Origin: Oryza sativa Japonica Group
Taxonomy: Eukaryota > Streptophyta > Magnoliopsida > Poales > Poaceae
Reading direction: 5' to 3'
Assembly (NCBI RefSeq): GCF_034140825.1
Contig: NC_089037.1
Span: 9,746,001-9,810,000 of the forward strand
DNA: 64,000 bases
The position numbers were made by a program, and so were the translations under genes. A model generated the notes under the pieces. That model searched no databases. It had not been told where the DNA came from and saw only the letters and a program-made list of their open reading frames with translations. This document shows, piece by piece, positions 32,127 to 44,776 of this stretch (position 1 is its first letter; every line of letters starts with the position of its first letter).

Positions 32127-35100
32127 GCGCCTCTGCTTTTGGGCTTGGGGTGCAGACGGTTGCTGAATTGGAGGGAGGTAGTAGGAGTGGAGGCTTGAAG
32201 CCGAAGGCGTCCGTCTGATGTCTGATGGCTGAGGCGTGAGGTGAGGCGCCTCATCACGGTAAGGGGACGTGTACTGAACCTACTGATTTGATGACCACAG
32301 TAACCGGCTCTGTCCGTGACCGCCACCCGTGAGGTGCATAACTGGTGTCCCTAGAAACCTCCTTTTTTTACACCTCCCTACATTCTTCAATGACCGCACT
32401 TTCTTGCATTTGTCTTGATTTTTTTTTACAGTCACATAATCTGCACGCAAACATTAGTTTCCTGCAAAAGAGAGATGGTATGAGGTCTTGAGATGGATGC
32501 ACTGGAGCAGAAGGGAGAAGTAACATGCTAGAGATTGTGTTGAGGAGCTTAAGAAAAGTTTGCATCAGCCAACTGCCAACAAGACTTGTCAATTGTATAC
32601 TGTACACAAGCTCAAACCTAACCTAACTTGCAAAGTACAGATAAGCGTGGTAATGATACTACTAAACTAGTATAATTAACAAAGAGATGGTCGCAGGGGA
32701 CATGTGGGGTCATTACCTTGGGGGTTGCATAACTGCAGTGTAAGAGGGAGCGAAGCGAAGGGGAGGGCAGAAAGAAGGCCACGTGAAAGGCCGCTCTGCA
32801 ATGTTCATTTAACCCGCTCGTTGTTTTGCCCCATCTTCTCAGGCCTTGGTGTCCTCTTGCCGGGTTTTCTTTTCCTCGTGGTTTTTAGCAGCATCTGAAA
32901 TTCTGGGAAGCCACCGACTTCTGTATTTTCTAGAGAAAAAAGAAGAGGAGGACGGCTACACTGCGGTAGTACAAAGACAAAAACGCCTCGAGTGTCCCTG
33001 TCGCGGCGCCTCAGTCACGAGCGGCCTATGGGTGTTCTTCTGCATTTGAAATGATTTGAGTAGGGTTACCCATCAGATTAGCGACAGGACAAAAGTATTA
33101 ACAATGACATTTGAGCTGTCCTCTCCTGCATGCGGCTGTTAAAAATAATAGCCTGAACTCTGAAAACAATATATACAGAATTTGGTGGAAATTAGTGTAA
33201 ACTACTACCTCCATCCTATTTTAAATGCATTTGTGAGTTTTCGCGTTCAACATTTGACCGTACGTCTTATTAGAAAAAATTATATTTTTTTAAAAAAGTA
33301 ACAAGTCACACATAAAATACTATCTAATAACAACAAAAATATTAATCATAAAAATATTTCAACTAAGATAGATAGTTAAATGTTAGACATGAAAATTCAC
33401 AACTATATTTATATATTTAAAATAAAAATTCACAACTATATTTATATATTTAAAATGGAACGGAAGGAATATTTAGGCTGAGCTGAACTGATCTGCCACG
33501 TTGAATGTCGAGGAATTCGCTGGTGCTTGGTGAGATTGGAAGTTAGCACTGCACCCAACATCATGTGAGGGATGAGTGGTGATCTGCGAGTGTACTTTTG
33601 ATTCTCCTGCTGATTCTATTGGCGCAACAATTCCTTGCCCACGAGCTTAACAGTCTATGAAATTATACACCAACAATTTGGCTGGAGGTAGTAGAGTGGT
33701 ACGTAGTAGACAGATAGCTGCGGCTTTTTCATGCTATAAGCTCAGTACGGTGCACAGTGTTTCCTAGGCATCTGAGGCTTCGGATTCTGGAGCGATGATA
33801 CTGCAGGCCGCAGGATCTTCGACCACCATAGCTACACAAAGAGCTTTCCGGGTCAAAAATTATGCTTTGAAAAAAGCAGGCAGTTAAAGTATCAAAGCGA
33901 TGGAAGCGGAACAATAAAAAGAACTTGCCTGCCCCAAGAATTTCCAACCAGATTCCACTGGAAATGCTATGTAACTAGTAACTGCTAGGTACACTACTGT
34001 ACTATTCTTCTTCTACTGCTGGTCCAGGTCTTTTCTTTTCTTTTTTTTTTTTTTGCCCGGCATCATTACGACGACCCTACTACGCAACGGTGACTATCAT
34101 TCCTGATCTAAGAGTGGAGCCTTTGCAACAGGCCGATGAACGATGATGATGACGCTTCTTCAGCAAGTGAATGCAGGGACACATAGGACATAGCCCATGC
34201 CACGCTCACCGGCTCACCGCTCAGCCAATGCACAAAGGACTGAAGGACACGGCCTATTTTGTCTCCCACCGCTGGTCATTACCGTGACCTGGGAGGCTTG
34301 GGAGGTGTATCACGTGCACAGAGATATAACATATATAATACCACCGAAACTATTCAAAACATTTTGAAATTCTGGATTAGATCAAGGCACAGAAATGGAC
34401 AACCGCGCAACAATGTAGATACAAACAGTGAAGGTAAAGCCAAAAGAAAATTAAAGAGGAAACAGTTCCACCTGATTTGTCTTGCTGCTTGCTTTGTGGT
34501 ACAACTTGTCATGGCTCAAGTGCTCAACGCCTATGCATGATGTGATCCCAATTATGGAGCGCTCCACCTGTATACGTTCAAATGCGAATGAATAGATGTA
34601 CACTATGATTAAAGAGGTGTGGTGATTATACTCACTTAGCTTCACTTGAACTCCAAGGCTCCACCCGGCAAAAAACTCCAAGGCTCCAGGATGAGCTGGA
34701 GCTCACATTGGAATTCACATCAATGTTGCCACTAGTAATACTATCCCCTGCTTCATTTGGTCGGTCAGTGCATGTGGAGATCGCTGCAACCTTCAGCCTG
34801 TGAAGTTTTAGCATGTGAGTGCTGGCACAGAACGAAATAAGAGTCGTGGCTTTCTGGTAGTAAGATCAGAGCAAGTTGGGCACAGTCCGGAGAGCTGCTT
34901 GTGTGCTTTTCCTTTTTGGAGTTCATGACCTGGGAAGTGAAGAGGTAGAATGATCCAAGCATGTGAACCGTGATCCACAAGCACGAGGGTACTAAAAGAC
35001 AGATCTTGTTGTGCTAGCTCTATGCAGTTGTAATTCTAATGCAGGATAGGATTGGGCACATGCATGCAAAGCAGACAAGGATTTGGTTTGGACGGAGAAA

Positions 35101-35657
35101 AAAATGTTGAAAAAAAATCACAGGTTCAATCCCATTAACCACAGATTCCAGTTTCAAAATGCAAAAAAGCATGGTGGGCTAAAGAAATGATCCAGTAGTG
35201 ATTTTCATGAGATAAAAACACTGAAGCTAGAACAACTACTTTTGATGAACTGAACTAACTTTTGTATGCTGCTCTTTTGGTGTTTCATCAAACACTGAGA
35301 TTTAACTTGTGGAGGCACTTCCTGAAAATTCAAATCAGAATGCAACTGCTTTCATCATTTTTGTAATCATTGACTTTCCTGTTGCTGTAGTAACTGTTGG
35401 CCTTATTAAAAATTAGAGCTCAAGATCATACACTTCGAAAGGTTTGAAGATTGTGGTAGCAAAGCTCTTATTGTTTCCAGTTCTCATTTTCCTTTGTCAT
35501 CCTAGGGTTTGATAATTGGTCAGATCAATATAATTGACCACATAATGGCGTATGGAATCCGATGGTCCAAATAATTCCAAAATGCCGATGTGCTTTCAGG
35601 CATGATAATCACATTTCAACTTTTAGCTCTATTGAATGCTATCGACATAACTTGTCT
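32127..35657. other. intergenic region of about 3.5 kb
   Basis: Contains the promoter side of the coiled-coil gene, one Stowaway-like MITE (33208-33469) and many short chance frames. The stretch 34620-34990 has minus-strand frames of 60-75 codons without family resemblance; a non-coding transcript or a lost gene is possible but not supported. Confidence 0.35.
33208..33469. mobile_element. Stowaway-like MITE
   Basis: Begins CTCCATCCTATTTTAAATGC and ends TATTTAAAATGGAACGGAAG. Just inside the right end a unit of about 33 bp (containing AATTCACAACTATATTTATA) is repeated directly. Confidence 0.65.
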
Positions 35658-35793
35658 TCATCCAACTCTTAGGTTGATGTCAAGATCTTTTCTATCATTC
35701 AACCCATTTAACCCCTCAACAACCAAATCAATGTGTGTAGCTTTCGGCTTTAAGGCAAACACAGGAATAAAACTTGCAAGCGATTGTTCTCCC

Positions 35794-37590
35794 TCAATTC
35801 CAAGTACACCCAGGAACCTTCTCCAATCCAACTCCCCACAGCATGCTCCTTATGGTTTCAGCTTCTTCCCATTTGCCAGCATTTGAGTATAAATTAGCCA
35901 TAACAATGTAATTACCCGTATTCTTAGGTTCAATGACAAACAAGCGATCAAATGCATAACGCCCGAACTCAACGTCACCAACTACTGCTGCTCCATTAAG
36001 CAATGCACCCCAGACCTTTGCATTTGGCTCAAAAGGCATCTTGTTGACGAGCTTAACTGCTTCCTTGAGCATCCCTGCACGACTGAGTGCAGAAACCATG
36101 CAAGCATACTGCTCAATCACTGGAGAGATACCAAAAACAGCCTGCATTGAGTTAAAAACCTTACGAGCTTCAGCTACCTTGCCAGAATGGGCACACGCAC
36201 TAAGCACAGTGGTGAAAGTTACAGTGTCTGGCTTCGCACCAGCAGTAATCATCTGATTGAACAGGCTCAATGCTTCAACTGCTTCTCCATGAGCTGCGAC
36301 AGCCGATATGATTGATGTCCAAACAATTGTGCTTCTATGTTCAGTCAGTTTAAACACCTTCCTGGCTGTATCAAGAAATCCAGCCTTTGCATACGCATCA
36401 ATCAATGCACTGACCAATCTGATGCTCTGATCATAGTCATTTCTGATCGCATAACCATGAGCTTGCTTTGCTCCCAGTAGTGTTGAGAAAGAAGGAACTG
36501 AAGGCATGACGATTGAAAGTGTGGCTGAATTGGGTAGTACTTTAGAGGCAATCATTTCTTGCAACAACCGAAGAACATCTGACTGGCGCCCATTTTGAAC
36601 TAAGCCCGCAATCACTGAATTCCACATGCTGATGCCCCGAGCACTTGCTTGCCGGAAAAGCTGCATTCCCTCTTCAACATGCCCGTTATTCATGTACCCT
36701 GTGATCATTGCACTGTAACTGATTGAATCCTTCCTAGTCATTCCATCCAACAACTGTCGTGCATATTGTAACCTCCCACATTTGGCATAAAACCCAATTA
36801 TTGAGTTCCATACTGCCATGTCCATGTCCAGCCCACTCTCCGCAGCAAATCGGTGAACACCAATCCCGAAATCAACAACCTTGAGCTGCGCGCAAGCATG
36901 CAGAACACTTGTCACCGTGACACCGTTCGGCCCAACACCATCACCATCACTGCAACGAACCCGCACGAACTCCTGGAACAGATCCAAGCACTCTCTATAC
37001 CAGCCTGCACGGGCACACGCGGATATAAGCGAGTTCCAGGACACGACGTCCCTTCTCGGCATTTCATCGAACACAGCGCGAGCGGAGCGCATGTCCCCGG
37101 CGTTCGCATATGCGGTGATGAGCGCATTGGACACGAACAGGTCTGACCCGAAGCCCCGCAGGAACGCGACGGCGTGGAGCTCCCCGGTGACGAGTGGGGA
37201 GAGCGCCGGGCCGGACGCGGCGAGGGACCTGAGGAGCGTGGAGAGGGTGATCTCGTCGGGGGAGACGGCGGAGGAGGCGAACAGGCGGACGGCCGCGGAA
37301 GGGTCCGGCGAGTGGAGGGAGAGCGAGATGAGGATGGCGTTCCAGGCGAAGAGGCTGGGCTGCGGGATAGAGTCGAACACCCTGCGGGCGTCGCGCAGGC
37401 GGTCGGCGCGGGAGTAGAGGGAGATGAGCTTGGAGGCGAGGAAGTTGGAGGGCGTCACGGAGGCGGCGACGAGGCGCGCGTGGATCTGCCGGGCAGCGGC
37501 GAGGTGGCCGGATTCCGCGCAGAGCTGGATGAGGTGACCGTACGCCCTAGGATCCGGCGGCACGGCGGTGAGCCACGCCGGCAGCTTCAT
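35794..37590 (-). CDS. PPR protein of the PLS/E class, C-terminus frameshifted
   Basis: A single exon of 598 codons, ATG at 37590, TGA at 35796-35794. It is built of pentatricopeptide repeats from about residue 12 on (for example AYGHLIQLCAESGHLAAARQ, then FLASKLISLYSRADRLRDAR, SYSAMITGYMNNGHVEEGMQ) and ends in an E motif (AKVWGALLNGAAVVGDVEFG ... NYIVMANLYSNAGKWEEAET, PGCTW). Such proteins bind single-stranded RNA in mitochondria or plastids, one repeat per base, mostly for C-to-U editing, splicing or stability. After PGCTW the frame ends at once, whereas the +1 frame runs on for 46 codons to 35658 with E+-like sequence starting Ile-Glu, so one base appears inserted around 35797. No DYW domain. 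No long transit peptide is evident; the short N-terminus (MKLPAWLTAV) may suffice. Confidence 0.85.
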   Translation of the reverse strand: MKLPAWLTAVPPDPRAYGHLIQLCAESGHLAAARQIHARLVAASVTPSNFLASKLISLYSRADRLRDARRVFDSIPQPSLFAWNAILISLSLHSPDPSAAVRLFASSAVSPDEITLSTLLRSLAASGPALSPLVTGELHAVAFLRGFGSDLFVSNALITAYANAGDMRSARAVFDEMPRRDVVSWNSLISACARAGWYRECLDLFQEFVRVRCSDGDGVGPNGVTVTSVLHACAQLKVVDFGIGVHRFAAESGLDMDMAVWNSIIGFYAKCGRLQYARQLLDGMTRKDSISYSAMITGYMNNGHVEEGMQLFRQASARGISMWNSVIAGLVQNGRQSDVLRLLQEMIASKVLPNSATLSIVMPSVPSFSTLLGAKQAHGYAIRNDYDQSIRLVSALIDAYAKAGFLDTARKVFKLTEHRSTIVWTSIISAVAAHGEAVEALSLFNQMITAGAKPDTVTFTTVLSACAHSGKVAEARKVFNSMQAVFGISPVIEQYACMVSALSRAGMLKEAVKLVNKMPFEPNAKVWGALLNGAAVVGDVEFGRYAFDRLFVIEPKNTGNYIVMANLYSNAGKWEEAETIRSMLWGVGLEKVPGCTWN

Positions 37591-38311
37591 CCGCTGCTCG
37601 TGAAATGCTCAGCTCCGATCACCCGCCGGCGCGGGCATGAGAGTTTTGGGCTTTTGGCTGTGACCCCTACTAGTTCAGGGCCTCGCGTGATCTAGACCGT
37701 TGAGATCAGATCAAACGGCCACGAGGCCCACGAGAGCAAGTGGCACATATGACGGCAATAGCTGTTTTCTTCACCTAATTTTCTTTGAAAAAGGAGGTGT
37801 AGCAATCCAGGTGTAATATCAAACAGATTTGGTTAAATGGCTCAAATGCACAACAAGAACACCACTTGTCCAAAGAATAATGTTCGCTTCTGACATATCA
37901 TATGGGTAAACTTACAATGGTAGAAACTATAGAAACCCCAGAGTCACACACTCAAACCTCATGGTTTTGTATTCGTATACGGTTACAATCTTCTGCATTT
38001 TTCAGTTTTGCAGATCATTACACCCAGTGTCCAACACTCGAGCCGTGATAGGCTCTGAAAATAGCTTTCGAAGAAGTAATCACCCGGGCAACATACTACT
38101 TGCTACTATGTTTTTTGTTTCTACGGAGATCTTGCAGGCACAGCAACTTAGCAACTAATCCGCCAAACTGAGACAATGCGTAAGTAGCTGAGGATCTCAA
38201 CCAATTCTAGGTCCATCAATCAACTCCGCAGTTCAAAAATTGTATGCTCTTGAAATGTAATATCACCTTGCTGGCTTGCTCCTGTTCCTTCTATTACACT
38301 ATGTGCTACGG
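37591..38311. other. spacer between PPR start and PGP synthase stop
   Basis: About 720 bp holding the PPR promoter (minus strand) and the 3' UTR of the next gene. No further feature found. Confidence 0.4.
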
Positions 38312-41300
38312 CTATTTTAGAAGTATCCGCCATATCTTTCTCATGTACACCACTAGGGACCATATGGCAAGTCCAGCTGATACATAAAGCAATGCGATGC
38401 CGGAAGTAACCAGAGCATCTTGTGCAGGAAGACTGCAAAGTACAAAGCACAAAAAACCGAACCATCAACACAGAAATAATAAAAAGAATGCTGCGCAATG
38501 TTAAAACTCCATGCAAATACCAAACAAGAATACCTTTTGTCTCTGCTCGCAAGGAGGATAGTCAATGCTGTCATCTGCGTTGCGGTCTTCCACTTCCCCA
38601 AATTGTTAACTGCCACAGCCTGTTGTAGCAAGTAGAAATTTAAATGGCTGAACAAATTATGACAATGGAATCCAAGGATAACTGAGCACAGGAGGAACCT
38701 CAAGAACTTTGGTATTCTGAGACGCAGCCCATTCTCTCACAGCTGACATTGTGATCTACATAAACACAAGATAGATGTGTAATAGGTTAGGATACTAGCT
38801 TGTAGCAACCATCACTATTCCACCACACTGTGTCAGTTACGTTTGTTCTACATGGATACACGTGTTTGCATAACTAGAAAATAGAAATAATGGTGCTCAT
38901 GGTACCACACACCTTCGCATGGAATTACAAGGTTGACAAGAAACTATGGAATTAGGGTCTTAAAGCATGAAAAAAAGAAGAGATAAAATTTCTTATTCAA
39001 TGCAGGCTTTTCACTTCTGTTTCAAGCAAGCCACATGATGGTGGCACTCTACCTCACAGAAAAGAGAATGAATTGGCTCAATCCCAAAAGATAGAGGTTG
39101 GCCAAACAGCATTCATTAAATCATAAATTATGTAGTCTTACCCTTAGATCTGTGCTCTAGATAGAACCTACGTTGCAAAAGCAAAACACCAAGTTGTCAG
39201 CTTCTTTTTATTATGGGAAGTTGTCAACTTATCATATATTGCATAGGTTTGAAACATAAACTTAGAGATTAAGATAAGCTGACCAGATCCAATAACCCAA
39301 GAAATCAAGATGTTACCCAAGATTTATGCTAGCTCACCAACAAAAAAAAATTTACTATAAACCAAATTTTCACTAAATGTGCATGAATTGACAATGTAGA
39401 TTGGCTAAGGAAATACCTCTCTCCCAATAATAGCAATGGCAGGAACCGTTAGAAGCCATGGCCCATCTCTGAGCAGTGAAATTTCCAAAGGTTTGGTGCA
39501 CAGCAACACTAATGTTGCAGCTACCATAAGCTGCAGCAGGGAATGGCAGTAACAAAGTTAGCTCACATTTGAACATAAACAATCCAACAGGAAAAACGAA
39601 AACACAGCTGTTCAAGTAACAAAATGGGTGGGAAGGGCAATTTAAGAAGTGAGCAGCAGAAAGAGAAAAGCAACCTTGTCAGCCACAGGATCAAGAAATG
39701 CACCAAAAGGTGTTCCTAACTGCATCTGTACAGAAAATTGTGTGAGGAAACAATTAAAGGGCTAAAAAAATGCTGGTAAGCACCTTGTCTGGCATGTTAT
39801 TAAATCGGTATTTGTGACACACCTTTCTCGCAATATAACCATCTAGCCAATCAGTGACTGCAGCAGCAAGGAAGATGCCAGTTGTCGCAGTTGCTGCCCA
39901 AGGCCCCTCCATGTAGAAAGCTGGTCGCAATACAAATATTAAGCTGTTAGTTAAAATGTAAATAAATCAGAGCGACAAATTGGCATTAGTCTGTCAAAAA
40001 TAAACAAACAGGCACCAGAACCAGATGCATATCAACCAGTATTTATCAGTGTAAACTGATAGAAATATATAGGCAAAGGTTCAATAAAGACTGTGAAGAC
40101 AATATCCAAATAGAAGAAAGAGCATAACTGCTAAAGGATGTAAAGGTGATTCGATAAGTTCAACTACATTGATGTTACCTTACCTGCTGGTTATTGTCAG
40201 GTAAACATACTATTTGACCTCAGGAAACAAACAAGTACATTTTCTTACTTTCTACAGATGATAAGTTTGTACAAATCCATCTAACTGTTGCAGAAATTCC
40301 ATGAATCATTGATAACAAAAAAGCATCACTAGTCATTTCGATAAAGCTAATGGATGTAAACTGTGAATGAATGCAAAAGCTCCTCATGTTTGTAAAAGGG
40401 ATGTACATTGGAGCTAGATATTTAAACCTTCTATATATATAGTGATTATCCCAGAAACTTAAAAATGCAGTGCTGATAGGATACTTTAATTTGCATATCC
40501 CTTCAGTTTATAGGAGGTGAAAAGCATCACGTAGGACAACCTTTCAGCATCATTATAACGGAACTGGACTTGGAAAAGGTTTTTCTTGCCCTATTGTTCT
40601 AGAAAAAAGTCAAATACAGTGACTGAGGCATGCTTTCTTAGTCTAACAAGGGAAAATATAAAAAAGTAGGTGTCTTGGGAGAAGAAATGAACATGTTCTT
40701 AGCACACAGATTAACAAGAAAACCACTTCGTTTCCCCAATGGGTGGGAAGAGTAATGTGTATAATGCAACAGGGTTCATATGGGAGGATTCTTAGGAATT
40801 CTCAGGCACAACATGGGATACAGTAAAAAAATTGAGGATGGAAAAAGGTCCTGTGAAGGTTTGGATGAAATAGACTAAGCAGACTAAGCGCAGCACTGTG
40901 TCACATAGGAGATGAGCTCCAAAGTCTAGTGAGTAGTGCATATTAACAGTTCTAAGTAGAGTAGACAGGCCTAGCCTGGAAAACAATAGACAGAAGAGGC
41001 AGTAAAGACTATCTGCACAGGTGCCCCTATATGTCAACTACTGCGATGCACCATGTTCTGAATTTAGGAAATTACGGATACAAAAACAGATAGCAGTATC
41101 ATCCAGTTAGCAGCACAGCATGTTAAAAATAAAACGGAGGATAGTGTCGATCTTTTGGACCATCAATTCCATTTATGGTTATTGTTCTGACGATTCAGGA
41201 ATTATTACCTACCTGATCTACCGATCTGCTGATTCCATTTCCTTGACGATTAAGCACAATAATAATTGTTTTATGCAATAAATGGATATGCACCACGAAC

Positions 41301-42108
41301 GAGAGGGACATAGGGGATTAGCATATCTAGCTGGGGTACTCCAAAACTTTCCAGTTTCAACTATTCCTCAATCAATTTGTTCCGGCACATTACTCGCAGC
41401 AAGATAACCTACAATTTCCTAGCGTTTCCAGCACTATCTTCGGGGAACTTGATTGTGCTCGAAGGACAACCCTGATCATCTTGACAGATTTCCCACATTA
41501 CTAGCACACGAAAGAAAGTCGCCAACAAATCAAAGCTCTCGGTACTAGTTCCATCAATATACACGACCGCGTCACAACCCGACAAGAAACGCATAAAAAA
41601 ATTCCCAAAGTTAAAAGGAACAAACAAGCTGTCGCTCGAACTTACTGCTTATCAGGAGCGGCACGGCGGCGACGCGGCCAATGGTGAGCACGGTGGGCAG
41701 CGTGAGCAGCTTGGGCGGAGGCGGCTGTGGCGCCCCGTCCTTCGCCACCCCGTTCACCGCAGGCGCCACCACCCGCCTCCTCCTCCCGACCCCTTCAGAT
41801 CCCATACCCTCACCACCACCACCGCCACCGCCAGAATGCGGCAAGGAGCACAGACCCCTCACGGGCGCCTGCGCGGGCGGGGGCCACCGGAACCAGCGGC
41901 ACGCGGCGGTGGCGCTGGTCGCCGTCGCCGCCGCCGTCGTCGTCGTCGTCGGACGGTAGCGGCTGCCTCCTGCGGCCGGCGGCGCGGGGGCAGACGGGAT
42001 CCGCGGCGGCGCCGCGCGTGGGGAGAAGAAGGGCTTGGGGTGGAGGTGCGCGGCTGCGGCGGCGGCTTTGAGGAGGAGGGATGCGTGGGTGGCGACGGAT
42101 GGGGGCAT
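38312..42108 (-). CDS. PGPS: phosphatidylglycerophosphate synthase (CDP-alcohol phosphatidyltransferase), 7 exons
   Basis: Exons 42108-41646, 39920-39823, 39725-39675, 39530-39417, 38755-38699, 38619-38534 and 38432-38312 join in frame to 329 residues. The enzyme joins CDP-diacylglycerol and glycerol 3-phosphate to phosphatidylglycerophosphate, the committed step to phosphatidylglycerol and, in mitochondria, cardiolipin. The CDP-alcohol phosphotransferase motif is complete: D178, D181-G182, A185-R186, G195, D199, D203 (DWLDGYIARK then LGTPFGAFLDPVADK). Hydrophobic segments LLTLPTVLTIGRVAAVPLLI, AATATTGIFLAAA, VAATLVLLC, LLTVPAIAIIG and the C-terminal GIALLYVSAGLAIWSLVVYM fit a multi-pass membrane protein. 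The first 110 residues are Ala/Pro/Ser/Arg-rich with few acids, a plastid and/or mitochondrial transit peptide. The start at 42108 is preferred; an in-frame ATG at 42237 is an alternative. Intron 1 is 1.7 kb. Confidence 0.9.
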
Positions 42109-43464
42109 GGGTCGGATCGGTTGATTGATTGATGGATTGATTGGTCGATTCCCTCTTGTTTGGGCTGCGGGTTGGGGGGAAAGGTGCGGGGGACGTGGGA
42201 GGAGGAGGAGGGAGGAGTTACGCTTACGCACTCGCATCGCACGGCTAAACTTGGGGGTTTCGGTTAGGCTGGCCGACTGATAGCGGCGGCCACCGCCACG
42301 GACGTATACGTGATGGGGACGCCGGGATCTGGATCTGGACACCGGGGAGTAGTGCTAGTACTACTGTATTGTGGGCCACTGCGGTCAGGGGGAAATGGAC
42401 GAAGATATTTTCTGTGGCGGACGGTGGACGGAGAGCCAGAGGCATTCGATTCTAGGTTGGGTTGATCGTATCCTTCCCTTCCGCTCTTGCCCTCACGTTT
42501 CGGAGAGGTCCCCACGTTCGATGGCGATTCGCCGGCGCGGCTTTTGCATGGGCCGCACGGGTGCACTACCATCACCACCACCGTATGAACGCGACGGCGG
42601 CGACGTTGATGTTAGCCAGCCGCTACAATGCTGTACTCCTAGGCCTCGCACCGACGCGGCTAGGCGACGCTACCGTCGCTACGTCTATACCTTCCGTCTC
42701 CCAGTATTTTAGTCTGTGTTTAGTTTCACCTTAAAATTAGAAGTTTGACTAAAATTAAAAGTTTCAAGAAAAAAATTTAATGTTCATGTATGTAGAAAAG
42801 TTTTGATATGATAAAAAAGTTAAAAGTTTGAAGAAAAAGTTAAGAACTAAACAAGCATCTAGTGTGGTGGCGTTTTGGGATTGACGCAAAACCCACTATG
42901 CCACTGTGCCACAAATGAAACGGTCGACGTTGTTTTGATACCGGGCCGGCAGCATGGTGTTTTCGCTTTTGCAGTGCATCAATAATCTCGTGCCGAGCTA
43001 GAAGGGCAACAGGTCACCGACGTTCCAGCCTCGGCACCAAAGCAAGATGAAATTAGTACTTCTACAGCTTTTGCAACACCAATGTCCAATGAGCTAGCAT
43101 GTGGTGGTGGATATAGTTCGCATGTTTGTGGTTTTGCAAGTGAATGGTTTTCACATTTCGACGTGTGAATCCAAATGACCCGATGGACACACATAACTGT
43201 CCGATTAGAGAAGCTCATATGATGGACTGGATACCACGTTGGCGTGAATAATCTCTTTTGGAGTTTTGGTCCTTCCTCACAAATAAACTCCGATGAAAAC
43301 TTTTTCATGGACCATCCTATGTATACCTACATGACCACAAATATTATGTTCCTGTTTGAAAGGGTTCCACCTTTTTTAGAAAAAAGTTCTTCTACTATAG
43401 TATATAAAACAAAGTTTTCAAAGAGGGCCAAACGGTGGAAAGTACTAGGAAAAAATTTTCAAAT
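42109..43464. other. intergenic region upstream of PGP synthase
   Basis: The first 600 bases are GC-rich and contain the promoter and leader of the minus-strand gene; plus-strand frames there are shadows. A MITE lies at 42715-42854. The remainder shows nothing clear. Confidence 0.4.
42715..42854. mobile_element. MITE with TGTGTTTAGTT termini
   Basis: TGTGTTTAGTTTCACC at the left and AAGAACTAAACA at the right are inverted; the core is AT-rich. Same family as 2647-2773. Confidence 0.55.
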
Positions 43465-44506
43465 ATGATTTGTACATCTCAACCACAAAACCGGGTATAA
43501 TGACTCCTCAATCAATCAAGACCAGCGTAAAATGACTCCCTCGATGGGTTTGAGGGTGGTTTTGATTGATGTGATATCTATGTGGCAACCAGTCTTAAAA
43601 GAAAATAATAAAAAAAGATGTAGGACCCACTTGTCAATAACACTATATATCTCCTTTCTTCCTCTCTCTGCTCTCATTGGGCGTTTGGGGTGATGCAATG
43701 GCGGAAGAATGCCAGTTCCTATATCTCGCTCCGAACGAAGGATGGAGCGGCGGTGGTCCAAACTCAGCAGAGTGAGAAAGCGGATCAACCGAGGAAGGCG
43801 GCAGAGTGTGAGTCAACGGCACACTCCTCGACAGCCAACCTCGACACTCTCATGGAGCCGCTAGACGAGCCACCATTGTTGGTGATTGAAGAGACCGAGT
43901 TCCCCCTCCCACAACCTTCCATGGCGCTATCCCTCCCTATGGCACTTGCCCACGTTGCGGACAAGACCATGCGGCAGGGGCTTATCCCCATGCCCGGCGA
44001 CAGCGAGTGTCAGAGAGGAGGGGTCATCGCGACGTCATTGAGCAAGAAGCTGCAGCGGGAGGAAGAAGCTCCGGCTGAGGGCATCAATGAGGCCTTTACG
44101 GTGCCGTGGTGTAGGATGGGTTGCGGCCCCACCAAGGAGAGGATGAGCTCCTTCAATCTCGTCGCTTCTTGTGCTTCGTCATCTTTCTTGGTGTGCTCTG
44201 GCAAGGATGTAGCGGCGATGAAGAAGGCACGAGAAGGCTGTCGGCAATGACAACACACTTAGTGGGTTCTTGTGCCAGCCCGTCTGAAAGAACGAAGAAA
44301 GAGTGGCTCTGGCATATGGACTCCGTATTTTTTTTGTCACTTACTTACATATGGGTGCACATCTATTTTTAATTCATCAAATAATTTGGCTGCCACGTGG
44401 ATGTTATATTAGTAAAAACCACTCTCAAACCAGTTAAGGAAGTTAGTTTAGAGTGTTTTTAGTAGTTTGAGGAGTCGTTGTAGCGGTTTAAGTGATACGA
44501 ATCAGA
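43465..44506. mobile_element. Mutator-like element with long TIRs and an internal ORF
   Basis: The left 100+ bases (GACTCCTCAA near 43502, GGTTTGAGGGTGGTTTTGAT near 43548, GTGGCAACCA near 43582) recur as an inverted, diverged copy at the right (TGGCTGCCAC near 44389, AAAACCACTCTCAAACC near 44415, TTGAGGAGTC near 44468). TIRs of about 100 bp without transposase are typical of non-autonomous MULEs, including Pack-MULEs that carry gene pieces. No clear 9-bp duplication was found. The outer limits are approximate. The Helitron at 44516 begins directly beside it. Confidence 0.65.
43693..44250 (+). CDS. hypothetical ORF carried inside the MULE
   Basis: An ATG at 43693 opens 185 codons to TGA at 44248-44250, the longest frame in the element and lying wholly between its TIRs. 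The protein is hydrophilic with a proline- and leucine-containing middle (EETEFPLPQPSMALSLPMAL) and no domain I know. Base composition is richer in G/C than the flanks, as in captured host exons. It may be a captured, possibly fused, set of gene fragments, or a chance frame. No intron is evident. Confidence 0.4.
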   Translation: MQWRKNASSYISLRTKDGAAVVQTQQSEKADQPRKAAECESTAHSSTANLDTLMEPLDEPPLLVIEETEFPLPQPSMALSLPMALAHVADKTMRQGLIPMPGDSECQRGGVIATSLSKKLQREEEAPAEGINEAFTVPWCRMGCGPTKERMSSFNLVASCASSSFLVCSGKDVAAMKKAREGCRQ

Positions 44507-44776
44507 TTCAACCTATCTATTATATTATTAAAGGAATAGAAAAAAGGAGCCTCCACGTTCGCTCTCATGGCTTAGAAATTCTCACATTAATCGGAGAAAA
44601 AGAAAAGGCAGAGTCCATATAGAAATACAATTTAGAAATAGCTGAAATTCGGAATTAAAAAATAAGGAATATTAGAAGAGGAGACTAGAGTCCATATAGA
44701 AATACAATTTAGAAATAGTTGAAATTCGGAATTAAAAAATAAGGAATATTAGAAGAGAAGACTAGAGTCCATCAAT

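Noticed and set aside
33729-34980. Series of 60-76 codon minus-strand frames
   Set aside because: No shared family, no splice sites that join them into a sensible protein.
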